A DNA stretch of 16,689 nucleotides from Actinobacteria bacterium UBA2541 (GCA_002340925.1 DDMR01000068.1:13775-30463), one strand, 5' to 3'. Shown: positions 7,352 through 15,275, counted from the first letter of the stretch. Notes: generated from the sequence alone by a model not told the origin. Numbers and translations are program-made.

Positions 7352-7827
7352 AACGCGTAGTCTGCCCCGGATCTTTCGATCCCATAACCTTTGGACACCT
7401 CGATATTGTCGAGCGTGCCAGTTCAATTTTTGATGAAGTGGTAATTGCGGTGATGGTTAATAAGACCAAGCAGACGCTCTTTACCGTCGAAGAACGAATA
7501 GAAATGACTAAGGAAGTTACAAGTAAATTTCCGAATGTTAAAGTCGATTCATGGTCAGGACTCTTGGTGGATTACTGCAAGACGAATGATATATCGATAA
7601 TCGTTAAGGGCTTGCGTGCAGTGACTGACTTTGATTACGAGCTACAGATGTCCCAAATCAATTTGCAATTGCAAGGCGTTGAAACGCTATTCCTTTCAAC
7701 CGCACCTGCGCACTCGTTTCTTTCATCTTCTCTTGTAAAAGAGATTGCCAGCCATGGTGGCGACGTTTCTAGTTATATCCCGGCAACACTTTTAGAGCGG
7801 TTGAAAGATCGCTTGGCTGGAAATTAA
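7348..7827 (+). CDS. coaD: Phosphopantetheine adenylyltransferase
   Basis: CoaD transfers AMP from ATP to 4'-phosphopantetheine, giving dephospho-CoA in the penultimate step of CoA synthesis. The 159-residue protein carries the nucleotidyltransferase signature GSFDPITFGH (8-17), the substrate loop IIVKGLRAVTDFDYELQMSQIN, and the ATP-binding FLSSSLVKEIA near the C-terminus. The start is GTG, giving the canonical VKRVVCPGSFDP N-terminus, and it overlaps the rsmD stop by four bases. The following gene starts 11 nt after its stop with a strong ribosome binding site at the junction. Confidence 0.97.
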   Translation: MKRVVCPGSFDPITFGHLDIVERASSIFDEVVIAVMVNKTKQTLFTVEERIEMTKEVTSKFPNVKVDSWSGLLVDYCKTNDISIIVKGLRAVTDFDYELQMSQINLQLQGVETLFLSTAPAHSFLSSSLVKEIASHGGDVSSYIPATLLERLKDRLAGN

Positions 7828-7838
7828 AGGAGAGATAA

Positions 7839-8318
7839 ATGGAAGTTATCGAGCGCATAGAAACTGCAATAGCCATGGTTGAAGAGGCTAGAGGCGTCCC
7901 ACTTTCAGCAAGCTGCGTGTTGCATCGCGGCGAAATCTTGGAATTGTTAGATAGCGCCCGCGCTGCCTTTCCAGCAGATTTAGCGAACGCTCAAGAGATT
8001 TTGCGCCAACAAGATAGCGTCATTGAAGATGCTCGGGTTCAGGCCGATCAAATCATCGCCCACGCTCGCGAAGAAGTTGAGTCAATGATTTCGCAGACTG
8101 AAATTGTTGCAGCTGCCAAGAAAGAGGCGCGAAGAATTTTGGATGAAGTTGCCGAAGAAGCTGCAAGCCAGCAGAGCGAGATTGATGCTTATGTGGATTC
8201 GAGACTTGCAACTCTTGAAGTAATTCTTCATAAGACTATGGAGGTTGTAAATCGCGGTCGCGACCAACTTGCTGGTGTCGATGCCAAAACCGCTCTCTCG
8301 GAATTGGGCGATAAGTAA
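7839..8318 (+). CDS. sepIVA: SepIVA-like DivIVA-family coiled-coil protein (shortened)
   Basis: This 159-residue, strongly charged and Ala/Glu-rich protein resembles mycobacterial SepIVA (Rv2927c), a cytoplasmic DivIVA-like factor needed for septum formation and polar growth. The N-terminal block MVEEARGVPLSASCVLHRGEILELLD and the C-terminal blocks EIVAAAKKEARRI and IDAYVDSRLATLE correspond to the conserved ends of that family. The central coiled coil (about residues 45-110) is much shorter than in mycobacteria, where the protein is roughly 240 residues. The start is well supported by AAAGGAGAG (7826-7834), which overlaps the coaD stop. Location between coaD and yceD matches the actinobacterial neighbourhood. 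The symbol is by homology recalled from memory; function here is inferred. Confidence 0.8.
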   Translation: MEVIERIETAIAMVEEARGVPLSASCVLHRGEILELLDSARAAFPADLANAQEILRQQDSVIEDARVQADQIIAHAREEVESMISQTEIVAAAKKEARRILDEVAEEAASQQSEIDAYVDSRLATLEVILHKTMEVVNRGRDQLAGVDAKTALSELGDK

Positions 8319-8325
8319 TTCTTAG

Positions 8326-8934
8326 ATGAGTAAAAATCCCTTCCTCTTTAATACCCATGATTTACCGCGCCGTCCGGGTGAGATGCGGGAATATGAATTA
8401 ACTTTTGATGAGCATGAAGCGCTTGGTTTTGAAGTTCTTGCTATCGCTGCAGATGAGCCAATCGATATTGATTTGCGGATTGAATCTGTCGCTGAAGGAA
8501 TACTCGCAACAGCCACAGTTCGAACTGAAGCAAGTGGTGAATGTGGACGCTGCCTTGATGCGGTTTATTACGATGTAAATGAGAGCTTCCAAGAACTTTA
8601 TGAGTATGTCGAAGATCCGCGCCAGGCCCGGAAAAAGAATAAGCCAGGTAAAAAGCGAGTTAATAAAGTCGAAGAAGAAGATTTAGATGAAGATTTAGTG
8701 CGCCAGATGGATGGTGAATTAATTGATTTAGATGGACCAATTCGCGATGCAATTATTTTGAATCTCCCAATCAACCCACTCTGCTCGGCAGATTGTCCGG
8801 GCCTCTGCCCAGATTGTGGAATGAAATGGATTGAACTACCCGAGGAGCATGAACTCGCCTCGGCAGATATCCGTTGGGCGGGCTTGGAAAATTGGTCAGG
8901 TGGCAAGAGCGAGCCAGGTCCCACCGAGAAATAA
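8326..8934 (+). CDS. yceD: YceD/DUF177 family protein, 23S rRNA accumulation
   Basis: YceD (DUF177) proteins are linked to 23S rRNA accumulation and commonly sit next to rpmF, as here. The 202-residue protein has an N-terminal beta-rich part, a CGRC pair (C73 and C76), a long acidic/basic linker (about residues 97-130, rich in Lys then Glu/Asp) and a Cys cluster C153, C157, C161, C164 (CSADCPGLCPDCG) that probably binds zinc. The ATG lies seven bases after the preceding stop with no clear Shine-Dalgarno sequence, so translation may be coupled. The molecular activity of the family is not settled; the assignment to the family is firm. Confidence 0.9.
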   Translation: MSKNPFLFNTHDLPRRPGEMREYELTFDEHEALGFEVLAIAADEPIDIDLRIESVAEGILATATVRTEASGECGRCLDAVYYDVNESFQELYEYVEDPRQARKKNKPGKKRVNKVEEEDLDEDLVRQMDGELIDLDGPIRDAIILNLPINPLCSADCPGLCPDCGMKWIELPEEHELASADIRWAGLENWSGGKSEPGPTEK

Positions 8935-8943
8935 CCCTCGTTT

Positions 8944-8971
8944 TTGAATATCTGCAGATTTGGGGGATACT
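8944..8971 (+). promoter_or_regulatory. Possible internal promoter before rpmF
   Basis: TTGAAT (8944-8949) and GATACT (8966-8971) have a 16-base spacing and partly match sigma-70-type boxes. They lie in the 96-nt gap between yceD and rpmF, the widest gap inside the long operon, where a separate promoter for the ribosomal protein would make sense. The -10 match is only moderate. Confidence 0.25.
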
Positions 8972-9030
8972 TACGCCCTTAGCAATTCATCGATTAGATA
9001 TGAATTTATTAGTAAAAAGGGGTGCCCAAA

Positions 9031-9204
9031 GTGCCAGTACCAAAGCGAAAGATGTCTCGCTCACGCACTCGTCATCGTCGTAGCGCTTGGAAGACTACGC
9101 CTGCTGCAATTGCGAATTGCTCACAATGTCAACAACCAAAATTGCAACACACTGCTTGCCCAACCTGCGGAACATATAACTCACGTCAAGTTGTAGAGGT
9201 TTAA
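9031..9204 (+). CDS. rpmF: 50S ribosomal protein L32
   Basis: L32 is a small zinc-ribbon protein of the large ribosomal subunit. I choose the GTG at 9031, giving 57 residues starting VPVPKRKMSRSRTRHRR, which matches the common L32 opening (MAVPKRK...). GGGG at 9019-9022 then acts as a ribosome binding site with an 8-base spacer. A GTG three codons upstream (9022) would overlap that site and add residues foreign to the family. Two CxxC pairs (C30/C33 and C43/C46) form the zinc site. rnc follows almost directly, consistent with the yceD-rpmF-rnc order seen in many bacteria. Confidence 0.95.
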   Translation: MPVPKRKMSRSRTRHRRSAWKTTPAAIANCSQCQQPKLQHTACPTCGTYNSRQVVEV

Positions 9205-9208
9205 TCTG
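9195..9208 (+). promoter_or_regulatory. Ribosome binding site that may set an rnc CTG start
   Basis: AGAGG at 9195-9199, in the end of rpmF, is the only Shine-Dalgarno-like sequence before rnc. It lies 18 bases before the TTG at 9218 but six bases before an in-frame CTG at 9206, which would add four residues (start-Tyr-Asp-Arg). Confidence 0.4.
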
Positions 9209-9217
9209 TACGATCGT

Positions 9218-9886
9218 TTGCTCGCATCACTTGGAACAACGCTTTCAAGTGAATTGCTTGAACTTGCATTTACGCACGGATCTTATTCACGCGAATTCGG
9301 CGGAGTGCCAACAAACGAACGACTTGAACATTTAGGCGACAGTGTCCTTGAATTAATTATCACCGGCGAGCTTTATAAAAAATTCCCGGATGTAGATGAA
9401 TCCAGACTTTCGAAGATGCGAGCCGGGTTAGTAAACAATCCAGCGCTAGTCCCAATTGCAAAAGAGTTAGAGCTTGGCCAGTATCTGCGAATCGGCAGAG
9501 GTGAAGAAATTACGGGCGGCCGGGAGAAGAATTCAATTCTCGCAAATGCCTTCGAAGCCCTGGTCGGAGCGATTTACCTAGAAAAAGGTTACGAAGTTAC
9601 TGAGGCGATAATTCTTAAGTGGTTTAAGCCAGCAATTGAATCTTCAAGTGCTCTCGATCTTGGAATGGATGCCAAGACGGTGCTACAAGAACTCGTAGCT
9701 GCTATGAACTTAAATCCACCAGAGTATGAATTAACAGAATTTGGTCCAGATCACGATAAGAGTTTTAAGGCTGTCGTAGTTGTATCAAATGAAAAATTTG
9801 AAGTTGGCGAGGGTAAGTCAAAACGCGAAGCTGAACAGGCCGCCGCTAAATTTGCTTACGACAAGTTAAGTGCCCGAACTTCCTGA
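9218..9886 (+). CDS. rnc: Ribonuclease III
   Basis: RNase III cuts double-stranded RNA and processes the rRNA precursor. The 222-residue protein has the RNase III signature NERLEHLGDSVLEL (33-46) with catalytic acidic residues E37 and D41, the second acidic motif in NAFEALVGAIYLEKG, and a C-terminal double-stranded-RNA-binding domain (about residues 153-220, ending KREAEQAAAKFAYDKL). The N-terminus is short. TTG at 9218 is the first common start codon in frame, but its ribosome binding site is too distant; CTG at 9206 fits better by spacing. The 3' end overlaps mutM by 17 bases. Adjacent L32 and YceD genes tie it to ribosome production. Confidence 0.94.
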   Translation: MLASLGTTLSSELLELAFTHGSYSREFGGVPTNERLEHLGDSVLELIITGELYKKFPDVDESRLSKMRAGLVNNPALVPIAKELELGQYLRIGRGEEITGGREKNSILANAFEALVGAIYLEKGYEVTEAIILKWFKPAIESSSALDLGMDAKTVLQELVAAMNLNPPEYELTEFGPDHDKSFKAVVVVSNEKFEVGEGKSKREAEQAAAKFAYDKLSARTS

Positions 9887-10712
9887 AGTTGAAACGGTCA
9901 GGCGTGGCTTAGCCGAACATGTAGTTGGTAATAAGTTTAAAGAGATAACTGTCTTACACCGACGTGCAACCTCACCAAAATCTATTGCAGCCTTAGCTTC
10001 ACTTAAGGGCGCTCGGGTCACTGAAGTCGCCCGACGTGGAAAGTTTCTCTGGTTTAAGTTGGATCGACCGGAAGTATTGGTTGGCCACTTAGGAATGAGC
10101 GGACAGTTTTTGATTCAGCCAAGAAATGCTCCTGATGAGCGCCATTTGCGAGTAAAGATCAGCCTTGGAAAGCTGGATTTAAGGTTTATCGATCAGCGGA
10201 CCTTCGGCTGGCTTGGTGTTGATGAAACCCGAGATGGATTGCCAACGTATGTTAAAGATATTGCTGCAGATCCCTTTGATACGGAATTCAATTTAGAAGA
10301 AACGATTGAAAGATTTAAAAAGAAGAAGACTGAAATCAAACGCGCATTGTTAGATCAAGGCGTCATGAGCGGTGTGGGAAATATCTACGCAGATGAAGCG
10401 CTCTGGCGTAGCAAAATTCATCCAGAATCCAGAACTGAGACGATGAAGGTGTCGCGCATCAAAGAGCTAATTGAAAATGCAACATCAGTAATGTCCGAGG
10501 CGCTCTTGGTTGGCGGCACATCTTTTGATGATCTATATATAAATGTGAATGGTGAGAGTGGGTATTTCGAACGCTCCCTCGCGGTTTATGGCCAGGAAGG
10601 CGAGGCCTGTCCACGTTGTGGGCGGGAAATCAGAAGAATCAAATTTGCCAATAGATCTTCCCATTTTTGCCCAAAATGTCAGCCCACACCGCGTGCTAGC
10701 AGAAATCGGTAA
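9870..10712 (+). CDS. mutM: Formamidopyrimidine-DNA glycosylase
   Basis: MutM (Fpg) removes oxidised purines such as 8-oxoguanine from DNA and cuts the backbone by its lyase activity. The 280-residue protein begins PELPEVETVRRGL after the start residue, with the nucleophilic N-terminal proline and E3; K58 lies in the conserved RRGKFLWF strand. The helix-two-turn-helix region contains MSGVGNIYADEALW, and the C-terminal zinc finger uses C247, C250, C267 and C270. All catalytic elements are present, so it should be active. The GTG start lies inside the end of rnc, overlapping by 17 bases in another frame. The smc gene follows after 24 nt. Confidence 0.97.
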   Translation: MPELPEVETVRRGLAEHVVGNKFKEITVLHRRATSPKSIAALASLKGARVTEVARRGKFLWFKLDRPEVLVGHLGMSGQFLIQPRNAPDERHLRVKISLGKLDLRFIDQRTFGWLGVDETRDGLPTYVKDIAADPFDTEFNLEETIERFKKKKTEIKRALLDQGVMSGVGNIYADEALWRSKIHPESRTETMKVSRIKELIENATSVMSEALLVGGTSFDDLYINVNGESGYFERSLAVYGQEGEACPRCGREIRRIKFANRSSHFCPKCQPTPRASRNR

Positions 10713-10736
10713 GCCCTTTTCCGATAGGTTGCGCCT

Positions 10737-13700
10737 GTGTATTTGAAAAGTATGACCCTTAAAGGATTTAAGTCCTTTGCCTCCTCGACCTCGCTCAATT
10801 TCGAGCCTGGCATAACCTGCGTCGTGGGTCCTAATGGTTCAGGCAAATCCAATGTGGTCGATGCGCTCTCTTGGGTTATGGGCGAACAGGGGGCTAAATC
10901 CCTTCGCGGCGGAAAAATGGAAGATGTTATTTTCGCTGGAACTTCAGGCCGCGCTCCACTTGGTCGCGCAGAAGTTTCGGTAACAATCGATAATACCGAT
11001 GGTGTTCTACCGATTGATTTCACAGAAGTAACTATTTCTAGAATTCTCTTTAGAAATGGCGCGAGTGAATATCAACTAAATGGCGAAACTACAAGACTTT
11101 TAGATATTCAAGAACTGTTAAGCGATTCTGGAATTGGTCGCGAAATGCATGTGATTGTTGGACAAGGTCAGTTGGATGCGATTCTGCTTGCAAATCCAGA
11201 AGAGCGACGCGCATTTATTGAGGAAGCTGCTGGAGTTTTAAAGCACAGAAAACGCAAAGAGAAGGCGCTCCGTAAATTAGATTCTATGACTGCCAACTTA
11301 GCGCGAATTCAAGATTTAACTGTGGAGCTGCGTCGCCAATTGAAGCCGCTTGGTAAACAGGCAGAAGTAGCGCGCAAAGCCTCAACAATTCAATCCGATG
11401 TTCGCGATTCAAGGTTACGTTTGCTTGCCGATGATTTGCTGCAGCTTCGCTCAACAGTTGATTCGGAAGTCGCAGATGAATCAGCGCTACGGGCACGTAA
11501 AGATGAAGTAGAAGCGGCGCTAAACACCGCGCGAAATCGTGAAGAACAAATTGATGCAACAGCGCTCATTGAGAATCCACTCCTAGTTAAGGCCCAAGAA
11601 AATTATTACCAACTGACTGCGCAACGCGAGAAGTTCCGTGGAATTCAAAATTTGGCCTCCGAGCGGGCGAGATTCTTATCTGAAGAAGCTGATGAAGCTC
11701 GCGCTAGTGGCCGCGATCCTGAAAGTATGGATTTAGAAGCTCAAGTGTTGCGTGGTGAAGAGAGTTCACTTCGTAACGAAGTTAGCGGTTCAAATCAAAA
11801 ACTAGGGGCGCTTTCAACTGAGCTAAAAACATTGGAAGCAAATCTAACTGCAGAAGAAAATAGTGTTTCAGCAGCGCTCCGTGCGATTGCAGATCAGAGA
11901 GAGGGCACGGCTCGTCAAGAGGGGCACATCAATGGATTAAAATCTCGCATCGATGCTACTAATGCTGAGATAACTCGATTAACCAAAGCGCGTAATGAAG
12001 CATCACAGCGACTGCAAAATTTCCGGGAAGAATTCGCTCTACTTGAAACCCAGATAGCCTCTGTTGATTCAAATGAGCCAGGCCTAGATTCCGAGTTCGA
12101 AATTGCAAAGTCAGAATTAGCAACAGCGCAGACTGAATTAGATTCACTTGTTACAAAAGACAGTGAAGCGCAACGAGTTCGCTCTGGCTTAGAAGGTCGG
12201 TTACGTGCACTTCAAGAGAGCCTGGTTCATAGAGATGGATCCGGAATAGTTTTATCTAGTGGAACTCGCACTCGTGGTCGCCTCTCCTCTTTAATTAACA
12301 TTTCTTCGGGATGGGAAGTTGCAGTGGCAGCCGCGTTGGGGCCTCTTGCAGATTCGGTTGTTGTTTCTGATGTTTCATCTGCAGTGTCAGCACTAACAAT
12401 GCTTAAGCGCGAATCTGGTGGTCAATCTGAATTATTAGTTGTTGATGGTGATTCTGGTTTCACGCCTTCTAACCGCTCAATTCCAAATGGGTTTACCTCA
12501 CTGGCAAGCCTGGTTTCATCAAGTGAAGTTTCGAGCGCGATTTCATCGCTGCTATCTGGATTTGTTGCTGTAGAAGATTTAGCTGAAGCTGAGAGCGCTT
12601 TGCGAGCTGATCCTTCAGTGATTGCAATTACAAGAGAAGGTGACGTGCTCAGCAGTATTCGAGTTCGAGGTGGTTCTAGTGCGCAGAGTTCGGCAATTGA
12701 GATCTCAGCACTTATTGATAAGACCGAGAAAGAGCTTCAAGAAGTTACTAATAATTGTGACCGCATTAAGTTTGAATTGGTAAGAGCTACTGAAACTCTT
12801 GCTTCGCGCAAGAATATCTTTGATCTGGCGCTGGCAAAGTTAAATGAATCTGATGCCAAGATTTCGGGCCTTGCAGAGCAGATGGCTGTAGCGGGTCAAA
12901 ATGTGAAGAATGCGCAGAGCGAAGTCGAGCGAATCTTGGTCTCACTAACAGAGGCGAATTCACAACGTGAATCTGATGAAGCAGATTTAAATGCGGCAAT
13001 CTCTCAATTTGAATCACACCAGGCCCCAGCAAATCCAGATTTAACTCACTTAGAAGATCTACGTTCCAAAGTTTCTGCTGCTAGATCAGCTGAAGTTGAA
13101 GCCCGACTTAATCTGCGAACATTGGAAGAGCGCGTTACGGCTCTGGTTGCTAGAGCGGATGCATTGGAAGCTGCCGCTCAGAACGAGCGAGATTCTGCAA
13201 CTCGCGCAGTAAGTCGTAGAGAACAACGTGGGTTGGCAGCACTGACTGCCCAAGGTGTCGCCGATGCTTCATATGAAGCACTGATTCAAATCGAATCTTC
13301 AATCGCTAAAGCTTCAACTGAACGTGAAAGATTAGAGATCTCTCGCTCTGAACGTGAGAGTGAAATCCTTGCTTTGCGTGTTAGTAGTCGCGAGTTAACC
13401 GCAGAGCTCGATGTTCTAACTTCTAGCGTCCACCGAGATGAAATAGCCCGAGCCGAACAACGACTTCGGATTGAAGTGCTTGAACAGAAAGCTATTGAAG
13501 AACTTGGTGTAGATGTAACAACTCTTGTCAATGAATATGGTCCGGCCAATGATGTTCCAACATTTGTGGAAGATAGCGAAGGAAATTTTGTTCCTGGCGA
13601 TTTGATTCCGTACCGCCGAGACCAGCAAGAGAAGCGCCTTGCTCAAGCTGAGCGCTCACTTGCTCTGCTTGGAAAAATTAATCCACTGGCCCTAGAAGAG

Positions 13701-14279
13701 TATTCATCTCTGGAAGAGCGGCTGCGCTATTTGGCAGAACAGTTAGAGGATTTGAAGAAAACCAAGCGTGATCTCTTAGACATTATTAAAGAAGTCGATG
13801 ACAAGGTGCAGCAAATATTTAAAGAGGCATTTGATGACACTGCTCGCGAATTTGAATTGATATTTGCACGTTTATTCCCAGGTGGAGATGGTCGATTGAT
13901 ATTGACCAATGCAGAAGACATGACAATGGCAGGGGTGGATGTTGAAGCCCGACCACCTGGGAAGCGTATTAAACGACTCTCACTTTTATCTGGTGGCGAA
14001 CGCTCGCTCGTAGCTGTCGCTCTTCTGATTGCAATATTTAAAGCACGGCCAAGCCCGTTTTATGTGATGGATGAAGTTGAAGCGGCTTTGGATGACACAA
14101 ACCTTGGACGTTTGCTAGGCATTTTTGAAGAGCTTCGGGAAAAGTCACAGTTGATCGTTATCACTCACCAGAAGCGCACCATGGAAATTGCGGACTCTTT
14201 GTATGGAGTAACAATGCGTGGCGATGGAGTTTCAGAGGTTATTTCGCAACGTATCCGGGAATCTGAAAGCGCTAACTAG
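10737..14279 (+). CDS. smc: Chromosome segregation protein SMC
   Basis: SMC is the ATPase core of the bacterial condensin complex, working with ScpA and ScpB to organise and segregate chromosomes. The 1180-residue protein has Walker A GPNGSGKSN (31-39) at the N-terminus, a long coiled coil, a hinge at about residues 505-660, a returning coiled coil, then the signature LSGGE (1084-1088) and Walker B FYVMDE (1108-1113) followed by the D-loop. Length and layout are normal. The GTG start gives the expected YLKSMTLKGFKSFA opening and has AGG at 10726-10728 as a ribosome binding site. No scpA or scpB is in the window. ftsY follows 18 nt after the stop, the order typical of actinobacteria and Firmicutes. 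Confidence 0.98.
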   Translation: MYLKSMTLKGFKSFASSTSLNFEPGITCVVGPNGSGKSNVVDALSWVMGEQGAKSLRGGKMEDVIFAGTSGRAPLGRAEVSVTIDNTDGVLPIDFTEVTISRILFRNGASEYQLNGETTRLLDIQELLSDSGIGREMHVIVGQGQLDAILLANPEERRAFIEEAAGVLKHRKRKEKALRKLDSMTANLARIQDLTVELRRQLKPLGKQAEVARKASTIQSDVRDSRLRLLADDLLQLRSTVDSEVADESALRARKDEVEAALNTARNREEQIDATALIENPLLVKAQENYYQLTAQREKFRGIQNLASERARFLSEEADEARASGRDPESMDLEAQVLRGEESSLRNEVSGSNQKLGALSTELKTLEANLTAEENSVSAALRAIADQREGTARQEGHINGLKSRIDATNAEITRLTKARNEASQRLQNFREEFALLETQIASVDSNEPGLDSEFEIAKSELATAQTELDSLVTKDSEAQRVRSGLEGRLRALQESLVHRDGSGIVLSSGTRTRGRLSSLINISSGWEVAVAAALGPLADSVVVSDVSSAVSALTMLKRESGGQSELLVVDGDSGFTPSNRSIPNGFTSLASLVSSSEVSSAISSLLSGFVAVEDLAEAESALRADPSVIAITREGDVLSSIRVRGGSSAQSSAIEISALIDKTEKELQEVTNNCDRIKFELVRATETLASRKNIFDLALAKLNESDAKISGLAEQMAVAGQNVKNAQSEVERILVSLTEANSQRESDEADLNAAISQFESHQAPANPDLTHLEDLRSKVSAARSAEVEARLNLRTLEERVTALVARADALEAAAQNERDSATRAVSRREQRGLAALTAQGVADASYEALIQIESSIAKASTERERLEISRSERESEILALRVSSRELTAELDVLTSSVHRDEIARAEQRLRIEVLEQKAIEELGVDVTTLVNEYGPANDVPTFVEDSEGNFVPGDLIPYRRDQQEKRLAQAERSLALLGKINPLALEEYSSLEERLRYLAEQLEDLKKTKRDLLDIIKEVDDKVQQIFKEAFDDTAREFELIFARLFPGGDGRLILTNAEDMTMAGVDVEARPPGKRIKRLSLLSGGERSLVAVALLIAIFKARPSPFYVMDEVEAALDDTNLGRLLGIFEELREKSQLIVITHQKRTMEIADSLYGVTMRGDGVSEVISQRIRESESAN

Positions 14280-14297
14280 TTTTACTAGTGAAATGCA

Positions 14298-15134
14298 ATG
14301 GCGCTATTTAGCAAGCTCTTACAGAAAATTCGTGGTGGTTCTACCTCTGCCGGGGATTGGCAAGAATTTGAAGAGGCGCTAATTGCTTCTGATCTTGGAG
14401 CCAAAAGTTCTGCAGAGATAATTGAGTTAGCGAAGAAATCAAAGAGCGATGGGATTGTTACTGCAATAACAAATGCGCTCAGTGCCTGGTTAAGTAACGG
14501 CAATCGCAATCTTCCATCCAACAGTGATCGACCAACAACCATTTTGATAGTTGGCGTGAATGGCACTGGTAAAACGACATCAACAGCAAAATTAATTTCA
14601 TTCTTAAAGCAGAACAAGCACTCGGTTTTAGTTGCAGCAACAGATACTTTTCGCGCAGCTGCAGTTGAACAGTTGGCAACATGGGGAAGTCGTCTTGAAG
14701 TAGAAGTTGTTACTGGACCTGCAAATGGCGATCCGGCATCAGTTGCATTTGAAGCAGCGACCATGGCGAAAGCGGCAAATATTGATTATTTAATTATAGA
14801 TACCGCTGGACGTTTGCACACAAAGTCTGGATTGATGGATGAACTTGGAAAGATTCAACGAGTTATTGAAAAAATCTTACCGGTCGATGAAGTTTTATTG
14901 GTTGTAGATGCTACGACCGGTCAGAACGGAATTGTGCAGGCTAAAATTTTTATGGAGAGTGTTGCGGTAACTGGATTAATCTTGACCAAGATGGATGGTT
15001 CGGCAAAGGGCGGCATCGCCCTGGCGATCGAGCGCGAGTGCGGGATCCCGATTAAATTCATTGGGACCGGGGAGAGTGCGGCTGATTTAGAAGCCTTTGA
15101 CCCAGCGCGGTATCTGAACGGGCTTTTTAGCTAG
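14298..15134 (+). CDS. ftsY: Signal recognition particle receptor FtsY (short NG form)
   Basis: FtsY is the membrane-associated GTPase that receives SRP-ribosome complexes and passes them to the translocon. The 278-residue protein is essentially the NG core: N-domain helices, G1 GVNGTGKTT (86-94), DTFRAAAVEQL, G3 DTAGR (168-172), G4 TKMD (230-233) and the closing GTGESAADLEAFDP. It lacks the acidic A domain or transmembrane segment found ahead of the NG core in many relatives. It opens with MALFSKLLQKIRGG, a basic amphipathic helix that could serve as the membrane-targeting sequence. No strong ribosome binding site precedes the ATG, so coupling to smc is likely. Ffh shares the G motifs, but the missing M domain and the neighbours favour FtsY. 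Confidence 0.95.
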   Translation: MALFSKLLQKIRGGSTSAGDWQEFEEALIASDLGAKSSAEIIELAKKSKSDGIVTAITNALSAWLSNGNRNLPSNSDRPTTILIVGVNGTGKTTSTAKLISFLKQNKHSVLVAATDTFRAAAVEQLATWGSRLEVEVVTGPANGDPASVAFEAATMAKAANIDYLIIDTAGRLHTKSGLMDELGKIQRVIEKILPVDEVLLVVDATTGQNGIVQAKIFMESVAVTGLILTKMDGSAKGGIALAIERECGIPIKFIGTGESAADLEAFDPARYLNGLFS

Positions 15135-15146
15135 CCCAGCCCGGAT

Positions 15147-15215
15147 GTAACCAGTTTGTAACACAAGTCCCAAAGCTTTCACCATTTCGTAATCTGCCAG
15201 GGCATCTGATGTAAC
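15147..15215 (+). promoter_or_regulatory. GlnR-like operator array upstream of amt
   Basis: GTAAC occurs at 15147-15151 and 15158-15162, separated by the six bases CAGTTT (11-bp period), matching the GTnAC-n6-GnAAC layout known for actinobacterial GlnR sites. A further GTAAC at 15211-15215 lies 22 bp after a GTAAT at 15189-15193, again two helical turns. The array lies in the 141-nt gap before amt-glnK, genes that GlnR activates under nitrogen limitation in Streptomyces and mycobacteria. I could not identify a convincing -10 box. GlnR itself is not in the window, so the regulator is inferred. Confidence 0.6.
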
Positions 15216-15275
15216 CAGGCCCCACGACCCTACGGATATCTCAATGGCGAGGCTTATGCGTGAAAGGGGTTTGTA

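Noticed and set aside
9022..9030. GTG at 9022 as the start of rpmF
   Set aside because: It overlaps the GGGG ribosome binding site, and the extra Val-Pro-Lys is not part of the L32 N-terminus; GTG at 9031 gives the canonical opening.
14285..14764. A 159-codon open frame antisense to ftsY
   Set aside because: It lies wholly opposite a gene with clear GTPase motifs, has no family features or ribosome binding site, and reads as the low-complexity Ser/Ala mirror of ftsY codons.
15120..15137. Hairpin GGGCT/AGCCC at the end of ftsY as a terminator
   Set aside because: The stem is only five pairs with an 8-nt loop and no T-run follows, so it does not meet the form of an intrinsic terminator.
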